This document shows, in pieces, positions 45,540-56,538 of a DNA stretch of 64,000 nt. The notes under the pieces are model-generated. The model was not told the origin of the DNA, ran no database searches, and saw nothing but the letters and a program-made list of their open reading frames with translations. Numbering within the stretch: the stretch's first letter is position 1; each line of letters begins with the position of its first letter. A program made the translations under genes and the position numbers. The DNA comes from Ancylostoma caninum. Lineage: Eukaryota > Nematoda > Chromadorea > Rhabditida > Ancylostomatidae. The DNA is taken from assembly GCA_037903475.1 (NCBI GenBank), contig JBAJFG010000188.1:1067501-1131500 (forward strand). Direction: 5' to 3'.

Positions 45540-46235
45540 ACAACGGAGGATCGAGTAGGAAGTGGTAGAAGATGAGAGAAAAGCGATAGCAAAAAGAAGA
45601 AACAAAAAACATTGAAGGAAATTAGTGAGCGAGGAGTTGCGAAAAACCGTCACAGCAGGAAAAAAAAACAAGTGATACCGCCCAGGGCGAGAGCAAAGAG
45701 GAAGAGAGAAAATGAAAGAGAGGCTGAAGAAGTGTAAAAGAGCAATAAAAGAATGAAAAGATATCATGAGAGGGAAGTTGCGCAGCGGGGATAGCTCAAT
45801 TCGCGATAAATCATCTAAGCGCGCACTTGAAACAGTCAAGGAAAGATTGAAGGAGAGAGAAAGGAAGACAGGGAGGCGAAAGAAGTGTAGGGAAACAAAA
45901 AAAAAACTCTAAAAAGAAACGGTGAGACAGGAGTTGCGCGCGCGTTGATGTTCAAATGGCAACAAAAAGAAGAAACGAGCGCCGGGGATAGCAAAACTGC
46001 AATAAAACAGATGAACACGGGCGCAGAAATAACTTTGGAGAAAAGAAGAGAGTGAGGATGAGAGAGAGGAGAGAAGAGAGTGAAGAAACAAAAAAGAATG
46101 AAAAAAGTAGTGAGAGAGAAGTTGCACGCAAGGAAATGCAGTAAAACAATTCCACACGCGCACAAAAACAGTGGTAGAGGAAGAAAGAGATAGAAGGAGA
46201 GAAAGGAGCGAAAGAGATGAGAGGGCACGAAGAAG
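45540..46235. repeat. Purine-rich tandem repeat, 140-190 bp units
   Basis: About five diverged units, each going from GCGCGCACA-type sequence through GAGAGAGGAAGAAAG purine runs to AAGTTGCGC. Anchor positions near 45638, 45775, 45932 and 46121. The plus strand is strongly A/G-rich, so the minus strand yields long hydrophobic frames (SLSLLLSLSS) that are artefacts. Confidence 0.8.
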
Positions 46236-46501
46236 AAACAAAAAAAAACCGTTCTCGAAATATTTGAATTTTGATCAGTTTTGAATGGCACACTTTGTTG
46301 TGTATCACAAATGAATAAATAAATAAATTATGAATTTGCAAGCAAAACTAGGATCACGAGAAGAAAGCCCAACGTTGGCTAGGGGACCAGACTGGCAGAA
46401 TATACGCAATTCATAGGAGCGATTTCGTGTCTGAGCTCGCTTAATGAACTATTCTGCTTCTTTGCAATTTCGTATGTGTGGACCTTTTGCAAACACATCA
46501 A

Positions 46502-46988
46502 GTGACTGCCTCACCCCACTTTCTAGTGTCCCTTTGGGGCGCTGGTCAGTAACAAACTATGAAAAGGTAAGTTCAAATTCTCCCGACAATGAGACCTTCT
46601 TGTAAGCAAAAAGGGCTTTGCAAAATGTCTGCTGTTCTCAATACTAAAAGTTTTTGATGATTTCATTTGTTTCTGTGCTCCAGTGGGTGGCTATGATGCA
46701 TTCACGTCTCGTGCTGCTGTTTAGGCAGCCCACCCACGCTCCTTCAGCGGTCTGTCAGTGCTCATTTTGCAACTATTCCAGGATAACGATTTGGAGTTGA
46801 TTGCGAAATAAGCGCAGGCGGGCTGCAGAAATTGCCTGAGTATACACGGTGCACCTGCTTTGTGATTATTGGATGAAAGGAAGACGCAGGACTGATACTA
46901 ACAAGAAATAAGTGACACAATACATGTTGGGATTGTGCTCTTATGGGACGCTAGAAAATGGAATGGGGCAGCCACTTGTGCTACATGT
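46502..46988. mobile_element. TIR element, about 490 bp
   Basis: Left AGTGACTGCCTCACCCCACT then TTCTAGTGTCCC; right GGGACGCTAGAAAATGGAAT then GGGGCAGCCACTTG. These are imperfect complements of about 33 bp. The same end occurs alone at 8990-9060. Confidence 0.65.
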
Positions 46989-47021
46989 GTGTGGTAGTTA
47001 CACACAACCGAAACTATTCAG

Positions 47022-49536
47022 AATGTTCGGAAAGCACTGGACTATCACCAATTCAACGACTTAAGGGCGCCGGCGAACACCCTCCTCGTAGGTAAACGGC
47101 GGTAGTGGGAAAACACCACTCGCATAGTGTTTCCCCTCATTATCGAGCACCATAACCCATCTCCTCAAATGGTAAGGCATACACCCATACACACAAACAT
47201 ATACACACATACACACACCGTAATCCAATAATGCAGAATATACAGATACACCGTAATCCAATTAATAGAAAACATGATTATTCTTCTGCTACTAGGATCG
47301 CTGTCTGACGACTACAAGCGTCGTATTTACGAGGGTGTGGAAAGAACCCGAGAGAGAATCCAGGAACCCAGCGTGGAAGGTTACACTCCCGAGTCAGTAT
47401 TTTTTTAAACGTTACGTCCTTTAGAGCCCGAAAATACAACTTCAGGTGCTATATGGTGACTCTGGTGTTCACTGCTGCCGTCATTGGTCTGCTTGTCATG
47501 TTCATCGTCTATGTTTCTAAACTTCCCCAGGCAGAAAAAGTAAGACTTTGCAAGACGTTTGATAGGGTCAATCCGACTAATATCTATATACAAAACATAG
47601 AACCGCTTACACTGCCGCTATAGTCCTCGAGGACTGTAGCACCTTGCGTCGCCGTCGCCGGCGACTGCGAGGCCGATTTGCATCGATTGTAGGCGGAGCG
47701 GCGGCGGCGGCCGCCGTCGCCGGCGACTGGCGATCGCCAACATCGGCGGCCACCAATGTTGGCGATTGTGAGGTCGGTGCGTATCAATTATGAGGGGTCG
47801 CCAACATTGGCGGCCGCCGTCGCCGACGACGGCGACGCAAGGTGCTATACTCCTCGAAGAGTAGCGGCTACCTTACAACACTTTTTTTTTTCAAAAATCT
47901 GGACAGCGCGCATGGGCGCCAAATTCAACGTTTAGGAATGCATCTGTGAGCAAGGTGGTGAAGAGGGGGCTCCGGAACATGGGACATCTACACATAAAAC
48001 ATAGAAACGCTTACGACACTTTTTTCAAAAATCGGGACGACGCGCATGGGCCTCAAATTCAAACGATAGGAATGCATCTGTGAGCTAGGTGGTGAAGAGG
48101 GGGCTCGGGAACATGGGACAGCATGCAAACATGGCGGACGGCCTGGGACATTACTCATCGGACAGTATCGATCCGGTTATCGACTTATCGATCGATTTTA
48201 TCGAACTTCCTTAGTTTAACTCTAATCCTGATCAAACTGGGCATACTGGGGTATTCCATCACGCTGATCACGAATCTGATGGCCACTTTGCAACGCGTTG
48301 CTACTTATTTATTGATTTCATTGATTTTTCGCAAGTTGTGCTGCAGTACCCATAGGGGTTTCTGTGCTGCGTAGTTATTGATTTATGGATTTTACTGATT
48401 TACCGCAAGTTGTGCTACAGGCGTTGCGGATCTGTACCCATATGGGTTTTTCACCACGCTGATCACGAATCTGAAGACCACTTTGCACCGGGCGGTTACT
48501 GATTTACCAGTCTGGCCGTCCGGCTTACGCCGGACTTCCAGACTTCTATTGATGCTCGCTTCGCTCGTATACTGCGCGTTGAAAGCAAACACAAAAGTGT
48601 AAATGGATTGATAGAATCTGTATCCTTCGACATAGTTCTATCGCTTCCTTCCGAAACCCTTGATCCCGTAGATGGTAGCTTTCCCCCATATGAACGAAGT
48701 TATGCTCTCCCATATGGGCGAAGTTAGTTAGAAATGATTTAGGCTCAACCGGTTGTTGTGGTAGTTCAAGCGATAAGGGTCCACCGGTGTATATAAACGG
48801 AAAGGAAGGAGTGGACAGACAAACAAACAGACACAAACGGAATGGAAAGAGAACACGGATACGAAAGGAAACAATGTATATCTAGGTGATTTATGTAGGA
48901 GGGTCCGCCGAAACAGGGTAAGCGTACCCCTCATGCAGAAATAGATCCGCCTAACGAATTCCTATTACTTGTGGAAGCCGGCACACCCTTATCACACCGT
49001 TGGACCCGATTTCAGACGTTTCCCAACTTTTGGACGCTGGCGCAACCTTATCACATCGTTGGACCCGGCTCCTGGCGTATCCCTACATTTAAACGCCGGT
49101 GCACCCTTATCATACCATTGGACTTGGCTCCTGGCGTCTCCCCACTTTTGGACGCCGGTGCACTCTTATCACACCGTTGGATCCGACTCCAGGCGTTTCC
49201 ATTCTTCTGGGCGCCAGCGCACCCTCATCACACCGTTGGACCCGATTTCAGGCGTTTCCCAACTTTTGGACGCTGGCGCAACCTTATCACACCGCTGGAC
49301 CCGGCTCCTAGCGGTTCCCCGCTTTTGGACGCCGGCGCACTCTTTTCACACCGTTGCACCCGACTCCAGGCGTTTCCGTACTTTAGGGCGCCAGCGCACC
49401 CTTATCACACCGTTGGACCCGGCTCCTGGTTTCCTCCACTTTGCTGGGCGCCGGCGCACCCTTCAGAGGTCACTGGACTCCATATGGTTCAGCACTGTGA
49501 GCTTAGGCCACGCCCCCCCCCCGAATTTCGTTTCGC

Positions 49537-49583
<47 letters not shown>

Positions 49584-52500
49584 ACAGACTAAGCCCTTTA
49601 TTATAACTCATGATTGATTTCAATGATTTTTCGCAATCTGTACTATAGGTTTGGCGGAACCGTACTCACAGGGGTTTTTCACCACGCTGATCACAAATCT
49701 AACGGCCACCTTGCACGACGTGGTTATTGATTCATTGATTTTATCGATTTTTCATGCGTTTTGTTTCGGCGTGGAGGAGCGATTTTCATTGGTTGTCTGG
49801 CATGCCGAGCATGAGTAAAGGCTTGAGCACAGTAAACCCTTGAGAATACATTGACAAAATCATTGAATCAATACCTGCTCGCGCAGTGCTCTTTGGCTGC
49901 GCCAATCACATGGGCCTTGAAGGCAGTCCATGTATGAAAATTATCGTGGCGTGAATGAAGACAGTTTTCGCATTTTATATTTTGAGTTTCAAACCTACAT
50001 TTCAACCGGTATGACAAGACATTTTTAACATCAAGCAACTAGTATTGAGTAAAATGTAATGCATTTCAGCTTCACAAGTCTGAAGCTGAGAGAATTGTTG
50101 CGAAACACAGAGTTCTCACAGCGATTACCGAGAGCCTCGACTGTTCACTTTATATCAAGTGAGTTTAACCACAATCTTTACGTTCCTCCATGAAAATCTC
50201 CGGACGCGAATATACTACTCCTCCTAATGATATATTCTGGAAGGACTCACGAATCATAGAATATTACCAGCTTACGTTATACGATGCGGTATACTAAATC
50301 TTCCCTCAAAACAGGGATTAGCAAACTGACGTGCAACTCGAAAAAACTGTTAAAACTCAATCAGAGATGTCCGCTGCATATCCATGGCTTATCTTCCACA
50401 CTTGAAAGGAGGAAGTGCGGAAAAACATCACTACATCGTGCTTCAAAAATTAGCGACCTTTGAGCTCATATGCGGGCGATCCAAGTTATCGGGAAGGTTT
50501 ACCTTGCCGTCGGAGCGCGAGAACCTCTTACGACCTTCGCGCGCAGTACGATTCCTTGCGACATTTTTGTAGTGTCGCCAAGGAGATGGGCAGCACTCAT
50601 TAGCTCTGGATGATCACTTATGATAGCGTATTAGTGATAATTTTCCGTTCTGAGAAAAATTGACAACTTCTCCATGTGTCAAAGAGAAAACTGAAAGTTG
50701 ACCTGAAGTTTGGTAAAAAGAAAACGCTAAGAAATAATGTTTTTTTTTTCAGGAACTGTCGTTTTACTAGCAGTTCAGTCAGCGTAGACATGCCTGCAGA
50801 ACTGCTAACTAGGCAATACTTACTTCCCCTTATCCCTTTTTCACCTATGTTGGTGCTGGGAAAAATTTCATTAGTATTATGTTGTCGGGAAATGATTGAG
50901 ACACCTCACCAAAGATTCTTCCTTGTAGCCCTCCCACGTAGCCTATCTCCATGATATGTGAGTACTTGATACCCTGCCCTCTGAACTCACTGAAGGCAGG
51001 CCCAGGTACGAGGTCTTCCCCAGGCCAAAATCAAAACAAAGCCCCCTTTGAACACGCAAACAAAAGGAAAAGTTAAACCCATTTGAAAATTGGAGTCCAA
51101 GGGAACAGCTCGAGCTGAGGCACGAGTTCACTTTTCAAATTATAACCTGAGGAAGGTGAGGGTACAACATCATGATGTAAAAAATGAAAAAAAAAACACA
51201 GATTCAAAGAAAGCACCTTCAATCCAAAAAGGAATGGAATAGGAAGTTGATTAGTTTGAGGGGCAATTTATATTAGATGCGTCTATATGATGAAGGATAG
51301 GGCCAGTCGCATCGCTGACTTAGCTCAGGGGCTCGCATTTGCGGCTTCGAGGCGCCATACGTATACAATCCTTCTCAAAATAATGCGTGCATCTGACGCA
51401 CGTAGCTAGTATAAATTAACCTAAAATTTGCCCTTGAAACGGTCACTGGAACATGTCAGAATGAACAGATGATTCTTAGAAATAATCCTAACAGATGTCG
51501 GAGTAAGCAGGACATACTCGAAAATGAAACAAAATCAGAGATTTCGACCAGATTACAGCAGAGACGCTACGAGCGAACAGTAGAGTGATTTACAATTCTG
51601 GATGTTCGTTCGAACGTTATCCACAGGGTACATTTGAACGTGATCCACAAGCGAAACGCGAGTCTATAGACACTTACCACCCGCTCGCGTCGCGTCAAGC
51701 TGTTTTGCCTCTTCAGAACATGGGAAGAAACATTCGTACACGCTTCAAAAGGTGGCCTAAATCATCCTAGCACCTCATTAGGCATATTAGGTCAAAATAG
51801 ACATGTCCCTCCTAGGAAAAGAGCAGGAACAGCCGATTTCTATACACTGTCTCACCGCGGCCTGACTTGCGCGGGTGGTAGGTGTCCGATAATCCAAAAC
51901 GCATTGCCAAATTACCGCTAGTTAGCAGCACTCCAAAAACGCCTAGGAATTCCACACTTCATGGGGGTGCTTGAATGATGAAGCGGACCCTACAGAAAAA
52001 GTGTATGATGAGGAAGCCCAAAAATTACATAAACTAAAAAAGTGTATGTTCATTAAGTGACTTAGGTCGACCTGAGGTCTCTCCCGCATATATTATTTGC
52101 GCCGTAAATCGGTTCTAGCAATACTGAGCATACAGTTGTAGTGCCCTCTTAAATTTCCCAAAATCCAGTTTTCAAGCCCAAACTTAAAGTCTGGACTTCA
52201 CAGCAGCTCCATGAAATTTCTGGGAAAAGCGTTTTTCGTGTGTATCTTTCGTGCGGTGCCTAAGTTTTGGTCGTCCGATCGAGCACCTGTTCTTTTGTTA
52301 GTGAACATATCACGTCATTTGGTTGCATGTAGACTGCGCCGGAATCATTAGAATCCCACGGTTTCTGTAGAATATGTGCTCCAATCGGAATACTTGGACC
52401 GGACACTCGCCTGACCGCTCAAAGCACGAGCAGCCTCCTTACAAGCCGTTTTTCGACCTCAGTTGCCCCTCGCCGCTCAAAGCAAGAGCAGCTTCTCCGC

Positions 52501-53131
52501 ACTTGATGAATCGGTCATTCAATTTGATAAATCTTCCTATCTCGCCTGATGACTGTGATGCTTTGCTTAGAAGTAACAAAACCACAATTTTTCTGGGGAT
52601 CCACCCCTGACCCCAGTACGAAGCCCCCTTTGCTTTTTGACCCTTTTACGAAGCCCAGCTTACTCCCGGGAAGACCTGTGCTGGGGCCTGATTCAAGGAC
52701 ATGACGCTGCCCCATTTGTTATATAGACGCGAAAATGGAGGATCAACCAATTCGAGCGATCTTTTTATACAGGCTTCTATGGAGCACCAGTGGGAACACG
52801 GGGGACGACAACATCAATATGACATTCGCACCGGTGCTCGTCGGCCATGCAACCAAGAGCCGTCGCTTCTAACGCTTTTAATCCTGGCGATAAGTCTCCC
52901 GTTTGCCGGCGATCTTCTGAGCTGAGTGGCAGGGTATGCTCCATCGGAGTTTCTGAGGAGCAACACGATGGAAAACAACATTTACATTAATCAATTTAGG
53001 GCAACGGCCGCCAAACAATAACGTGTCGAAGTGCACCCTTGCTTGACAAAATGTACCCTCAAATGATATACACGTTGAGAGTAGAAGGAGCATACAAGGA
53101 CCATGAAGCCACACACGCCAATCTTACCTGA
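47022..53131 (+). CDS. Single-pass membrane protein gene, unknown
   Basis: Exons with matching phases: 47022-47091, 47296-47392, 47425-47539, 50070-50158, then probably 52773-52833 and 53000-53131 (TGA). The first four are strong: TATTCAG, CTACTAG, CTTTAG and ATTTCAG acceptors. The product starts within the gene (5' exon not found): VRKALDYHQFNDLRAPANTL, then SLSDDYKRRIYEGVERTRER, a single transmembrane helix CYMVTLVFTAAVIGLLVMFI, then KLPQAEKLHKSEAERIVAKH and AITESLDCSLYIK. With the last two exons the tail contains GNTGDDNINMTFAP and YTLRVEGAYKDHEATHANLT. Charge on the N-terminal side suggests a type II membrane protein with an extracellular C-terminus. The 2.5-kb intron holds a foldback MITE and a Helitron. 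Ends at 50954 or 53131 are alternatives. Confidence 0.6.
47393..47424 (+). other. Very short intron (32 nt)
   Basis: GTCAGTATTTTTTTAAACGT...CCTTTAG. Without removing it the frame meets TAA; with removal both flanking exons join in phase. This is at or below the usual minimum for nematode introns. Confidence 0.5.
47611..47872. mobile_element. GC-rich foldback MITE, 262 bp, in an intron
   Basis: ACTGCCGCTATAGTCCTCGA and AGCACCTTGCGTCGCC at the left are mirrored by GGCGACGCAAGGTGCTATAC and TCCTCGAAGAGTAGCGGC at the right. It is flanked by TTACA on both sides (target duplication). The interior is built of CGCCAACATTGGCGG palindromes. Other copies: 53416-54107, halves at about 58374 and 62645. 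Confidence 0.85.
47873..48121 (+). repeat. Tandem duplication, about 124 bp x 2
   Basis: The block CGCGCATGGGC..CAAATTCAA..AGGAATGCATCTGTGAG..GGTGGTGAAGAGGGGGCT is repeated at about 47905 and 48030. The foldback MITE inserted at the start of the first copy: AACCGCTTACA/...MITE.../ACACTTTTTT versus the uninterrupted AAACGCTTACGACACTTTTT at about 48002-48021. Confidence 0.75.
48122..48506 (+). mobile_element. Helitron relic split by another Helitron (left part)
   Basis: ATCGATTTTATCGAAC, the GGGGTATTCCATCACGCTGA and AATCTGATGGCCACTTTGC blocks are diverged repeats of the 7415-8248 type. Sequence continues at 49614 after the insertion. Confidence 0.65.
48507..49613 (-). mobile_element. Complete nonautonomous Helitron, 1107 bp (minus)
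   Basis: On the minus strand: 5' TCATGAGTTATAATAAAGGG (from 49613) after A; 3' CCGGACGGCCAGACTGG (to 48507) before T. It contains an (AC)n run at 49539-49580, nine units of the 59-bp repeat at 48970-49470, and the TATATAAACGG block at about 48793. Removing it rejoins GATTTA/TTGATTTC of the host relic without loss or gain, which is exact Helitron insertion between A and T. Confidence 0.92.
49614..49800 (+). mobile_element. Helitron relic (right part)
   Basis: Continues the host relic: TTGATTTCAATGATTTTTCG, GTTTTTCACCACGCTGATCA, TTGATTTTATCGATTTTTC. Confidence 0.6.
50753..50954 (+). CDS. Possible alternative last exon of the membrane-protein gene
   Basis: A very strong acceptor (T-run then CAG at 50750-50752) is followed by a frame whose phase fits the exon ending 50158. 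It reads NCRFTSSSVSVDMPAELL... to TGA at 50952-50954 (about 66 residues), including a hydrophobic run IPFSPMLVLGKISLVL. It competes with the exons at 52773 and 53000. Confidence 0.3.
50955..52700. other. Probable intron or intergenic DNA, nothing identified
   Basis: No supported exon, tandem repeat or clear TIR element noticed. Confidence 0.4.
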
Positions 53132-53415
53132 CCTTGAGCTCTCTGTCTAACATCTTGTCTGATAGTTTCAGCACTTTCTGGCTGAGCAGCATTCACCAAC
53201 TTTGTCAATTTTCGATCATTGAGTAATGAGTTCTTCGACCTGTAGTAACATGAATACTGGACCCGAAGTGCTGGACCTGTCTGTAATAGGTAGTCCCTGT
53301 TGATAGGTGTACATGGTCACTACAGCAATACCAATTTTCCCACATGGTTAGCTAGAAAGGGTTCCAACGGGAAGCAGTGGCAGGGGGTAAAGACCGCGCC
53401 TCTTCCCATTCCCTT

Positions 53416-54107
53416 ACACTGCCGCTATAGTCTTCGAGGACTGTAGCACCTTGCGTCGTTGTCGCCGGCGACTGGCGATCGCCAACATCGGCGGCCGCCG
53501 ATGTTGGCGACTGTGACGTCGGTGCGTATCGATTGGTCGCCAACATTGGCGATCGGCGGCCGCCAATGTTGGCGACTGCGGCGCCGGTGCGTATCGATTG
53601 TGAGGGGTCGCCAACATTGGCGGCCGCCGTCGCCGGCGACGGCGACGCAAGGTGCTATACTTCTTAAAGGCAGAGGTCCACCTCATATTCGTGGTTGAGA
53701 TAATGGCAGATTCTACATATCCTCCACACGCTGAATCCAGCGGTATAGGTAAATTGTCTCAAAATGGTCTTTAAACCCGTCTTCCTGGACAAAGTCTGTA
53801 ACAGATTGCTAGCCCGAGTTGACGTGTGGAGCCGTTGATCTTATCGATTGAACACGCCAAGGCTCGTTGGCCACCGCGGCAGCCGTGGCAGTCAGCCAGC
53901 ACAGCAATCAGATTTTTGGAGCGATCCGCCTCCGGGCTCCAAAAATGTAGCCATTTCGACCGCTTCAAAAATGGGGCTTTTGTCACTTTTAAGTCTGCTG
54001 ATGTACATTACTGGGATCAACATGACCAGAAGGCCTAGGATATGTCTTTAACTCCAACATCGGAATGAGGTGGGCCCCTGCCTTTAAGGAGTATAGCGGC
54101 TACCTTA
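53416..54107. mobile_element. GC-rich foldback MITE split by a TTAA element
   Basis: Same family as 47611-47872 (ACTGCCGCTATAGTCTTCGA ... GTATAGCGGCTACC). The right arm is interrupted at 53664-54087. Confidence 0.85.
53668..54083. mobile_element. TTAA-flanked TIR element nested in the MITE
   Basis: TTAA at 53664-53667 and 54084-54087 flank a 416-bp insert with ends AGGCAGAGGTCCACCTCAT and the complement of AGGCAGGGGCCCACCTCAT. Removing insert plus one TTAA restores the arm seen intact at 47850-47872. TTAA duplication is the piggyBac hallmark. No transposase. Confidence 0.85.
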
Positions 54108-55425
54108 TGTTCATGAATACTGCGACTAAAAAATGAGAAAAGAACGCGAAAAAGGGTGATAGAGATATGATAGAGGTAGAGGCAGAGATAGGGCGCAAGG
54201 TAATTTTCAGCCACACTGTAAAACGAACACTAATTGCAAGGTTCAACCATTTCGTTGTATTTGCTCTCGGGCTTGATTCTAAATATATGGCAATTAATCA
54301 ATTCGAGCTGTCACTGTTTCCTTCTTCGCCATGATTTAACCATAGTCTTTCTATCGGTGGAAAAAAAAACATGCGACGTCAATTGGAGTGAGACACAGAA
54401 GCGTGTGAAAGAAGGCATATTGTTTGCGATGACGGTGGCCCATCCGCGGCCTTGAGAAGGACGCTGCGCAACCGCGCCGCGCGCACCGGGATCGATGTCG
54501 TCTGCCGCTGGAATGCTATTCCTAGGGTAGGCGGTTTGCTTCCCTTTTCGGTCAGAAATCCTTGAAACGGGTATAAAAGCTGCTAGAAATAACACAACAA
54601 CAGCACAGGACATCGGTAATGTCGCGCGCGGCGCGGCTGCGTGGCGTCCTTCTCGAGGCCGTGATGGGCCACCTCCAGTGACGTCCACTGTATCTATAGC
54701 ATATCTATAGTGGACAGCATGGTCTATTGTTGTCAATATATATTGTTATTGTGCTTTCCTACGATCTATTCGATATATCAGTGAATTATCGGCACAGCTC
54801 TTCAATTTATGCAATCCCTTCAATTTTAGCTTTTGTTTTGGAAGTCCGCAACTTCGCTGGAGTTACACATCTAGCCAGATCTCCCCTTCCTACGTGTTTA
54901 CAAATCAATTATTAATGCACTGGCGTGATACGTTCATTTTCTGAATATCTCTGTTTTACTCTTTTCAATTATGGATGCCTCAATTCAAGAGAAACCTGGG
55001 ATCTTTCTCTAATCCCTGTGACAATGAAAATGACAATGAATCACTTGCAGATATAGTTAGGATTGTCAATACTCATTATTCCGAATAACCATCAACCTTC
55101 TAGCTGATTCATTCTCATACTAGACAACTCATGTTCTGTCATGGACAGATTCTATATTTCACGATGGGTGCTTGTGAACTGTCAGGTTTGGTTCATGATA
55201 GCACTTGTATAGATACATAAATACCCTGGCGGTTATTGCTTCGAAGTGTGTACCTGTTGTACAGATATGAGCATCTTGGGCAACTCCGCCTATATCTTTT
55301 GCATAAAATGACCTGCTGACCTATGCTCAGATCTAAGATCGTCTTGCTCTACTGTACTCATTGGCAGGAGTCCAACTTATGAAACCGTTCGAGGTGTAAA
55401 CTGACGAAGACACTAACCTATTCAA
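54108..55425. other. No supportable gene
   Basis: 54460-54670 is GC-rich with CGCGCCGCGCGC on one side and its complement GCGCGCGGCGCG on the other (about 54474 and 54627), plus GGCCATC.../...GATGGGCC, i.e. a foldback of about 240 bp (54437-54672). Otherwise nothing. Confidence 0.45.
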
Positions 55426-56265
55426 TCCTACTTCCTAATTGTTAGTTCATGTATGTGTGCGTGTGTGCACGAGAACCAGTCAATGTCGTCAAAAACTACC
55501 AACACCATCGCGTTTAGCACATCGTATTATGTAGGAAAGGTGGTACAGCTCGATTTTCAGCTTGATTCGCAAGTGCTTCAACCAATTTCAATCATGTTCT
55601 GACGTGTTGAGTTTTTTTAGTGAGAAAAAAGGTGTTTTGTTTGCACTGGGAATGAATGAGGTAAGCGTATGACCATGAGATTGTGTAGAAGGGAAGGAAT
55701 GGGCAGGATGCCCTTAGTCTGATGGGCAATCAATGACGTGGGTGGGGGAGCGTGCGTCGACAGAGAGTAGGGAGGACGACACAAAATGTGTGCACAGCTG
55801 TGGGAGGTGTACGCCGACGGCAATTAGTGAGAAACTCGTCCCACAACAAGATCAGAGAGCTATGGGATTGCTCTGGCGCTCAGCATCTAGAACGATGCCA
55901 TTGCACGGAGAGTGGTGCGCTGCGATAGTGGTGCGCTGGCGTTCAATAATGGGGAAGATGTCGCTGGACGGGTCCACAGTTGCCAAAATTGTGCATCTGC
56001 GCTCAGTAGTGGAGAAATGTCGCTGGATGTCTCACACTGCGAGATTGGTGCGCCTGCACTCAGCTGTGGGAAACATGCCACGTAAGGGTCCATAGTTGCA
56101 AGAATGATGTGCCGTCGCTCAGCAAATTAAAAGTCTTGTTGTACGGGTCCACACCTGCGAGAGTGGTGCTCCGCCTCTCAGTAGTGGGGAAAATATACAC
56201 GAACGTGAGTGAAGCGAGCCTAAAAGAAGTTTGGGGGCCCAGCGTTAGCCCCACGGTCAGCCCGG
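55426..56265 (+). mobile_element. Complete nonautonomous Helitron, 840 bp, diverged
   Basis: 5' TCCTACTTCCTAATTG after A; 3' CCACGGTCAGCCCGG before T at 56266. It has the ACGAGAACCAGTCA block and about five strongly diverged repeat units (GGTGCGCTGGCGTTC, GGACGGGTCCACAGTTG) at 55795-56190. Confidence 0.8.
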
Positions 56266-56538
56266 TAAACAGTTGTAAGTAGTCGTATTCGCTACAAAAC
56301 CCATTGTTTCTCACCCAAAGGCTGATATTAAAACATCGTCTTAGTTCTTTGGGCTTTGGGTCATGATGAGGCTTAACAAGGAGAGCCAGTTTTTTTAAAC
56401 AATCTCCTCTTGTATATGTAATAGGCGGTTCTGTTTGATGGCTAAACCATGGAGACAAAAGCTGACTGTACCTGTTTCGCTTCATAATGACACACACCCT
56501 TCTTTGTTCCCGTTATTCGGAAATTTGTACACAATCAG

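Noticed and set aside
45836..46341. Long hydrophobic minus-strand frames suggesting membrane proteins
   Set aside because: Caused by the complementary pyrimidine tracts of the purine-rich tandem repeat.
46530..46565. Possible exon upstream of the membrane-protein gene (TTTCTAG ... GTAAGT)
   Set aside because: It lies in the left terminal repeat of the 46502-46988 element, also found at 9.0 kb, and its end phase alone is weak evidence.
48969..49606. Two plus-strand frames of over 200 codons
   Set aside because: Minisatellite plus (AC)n microsatellite (THTHTH); no coding signature.
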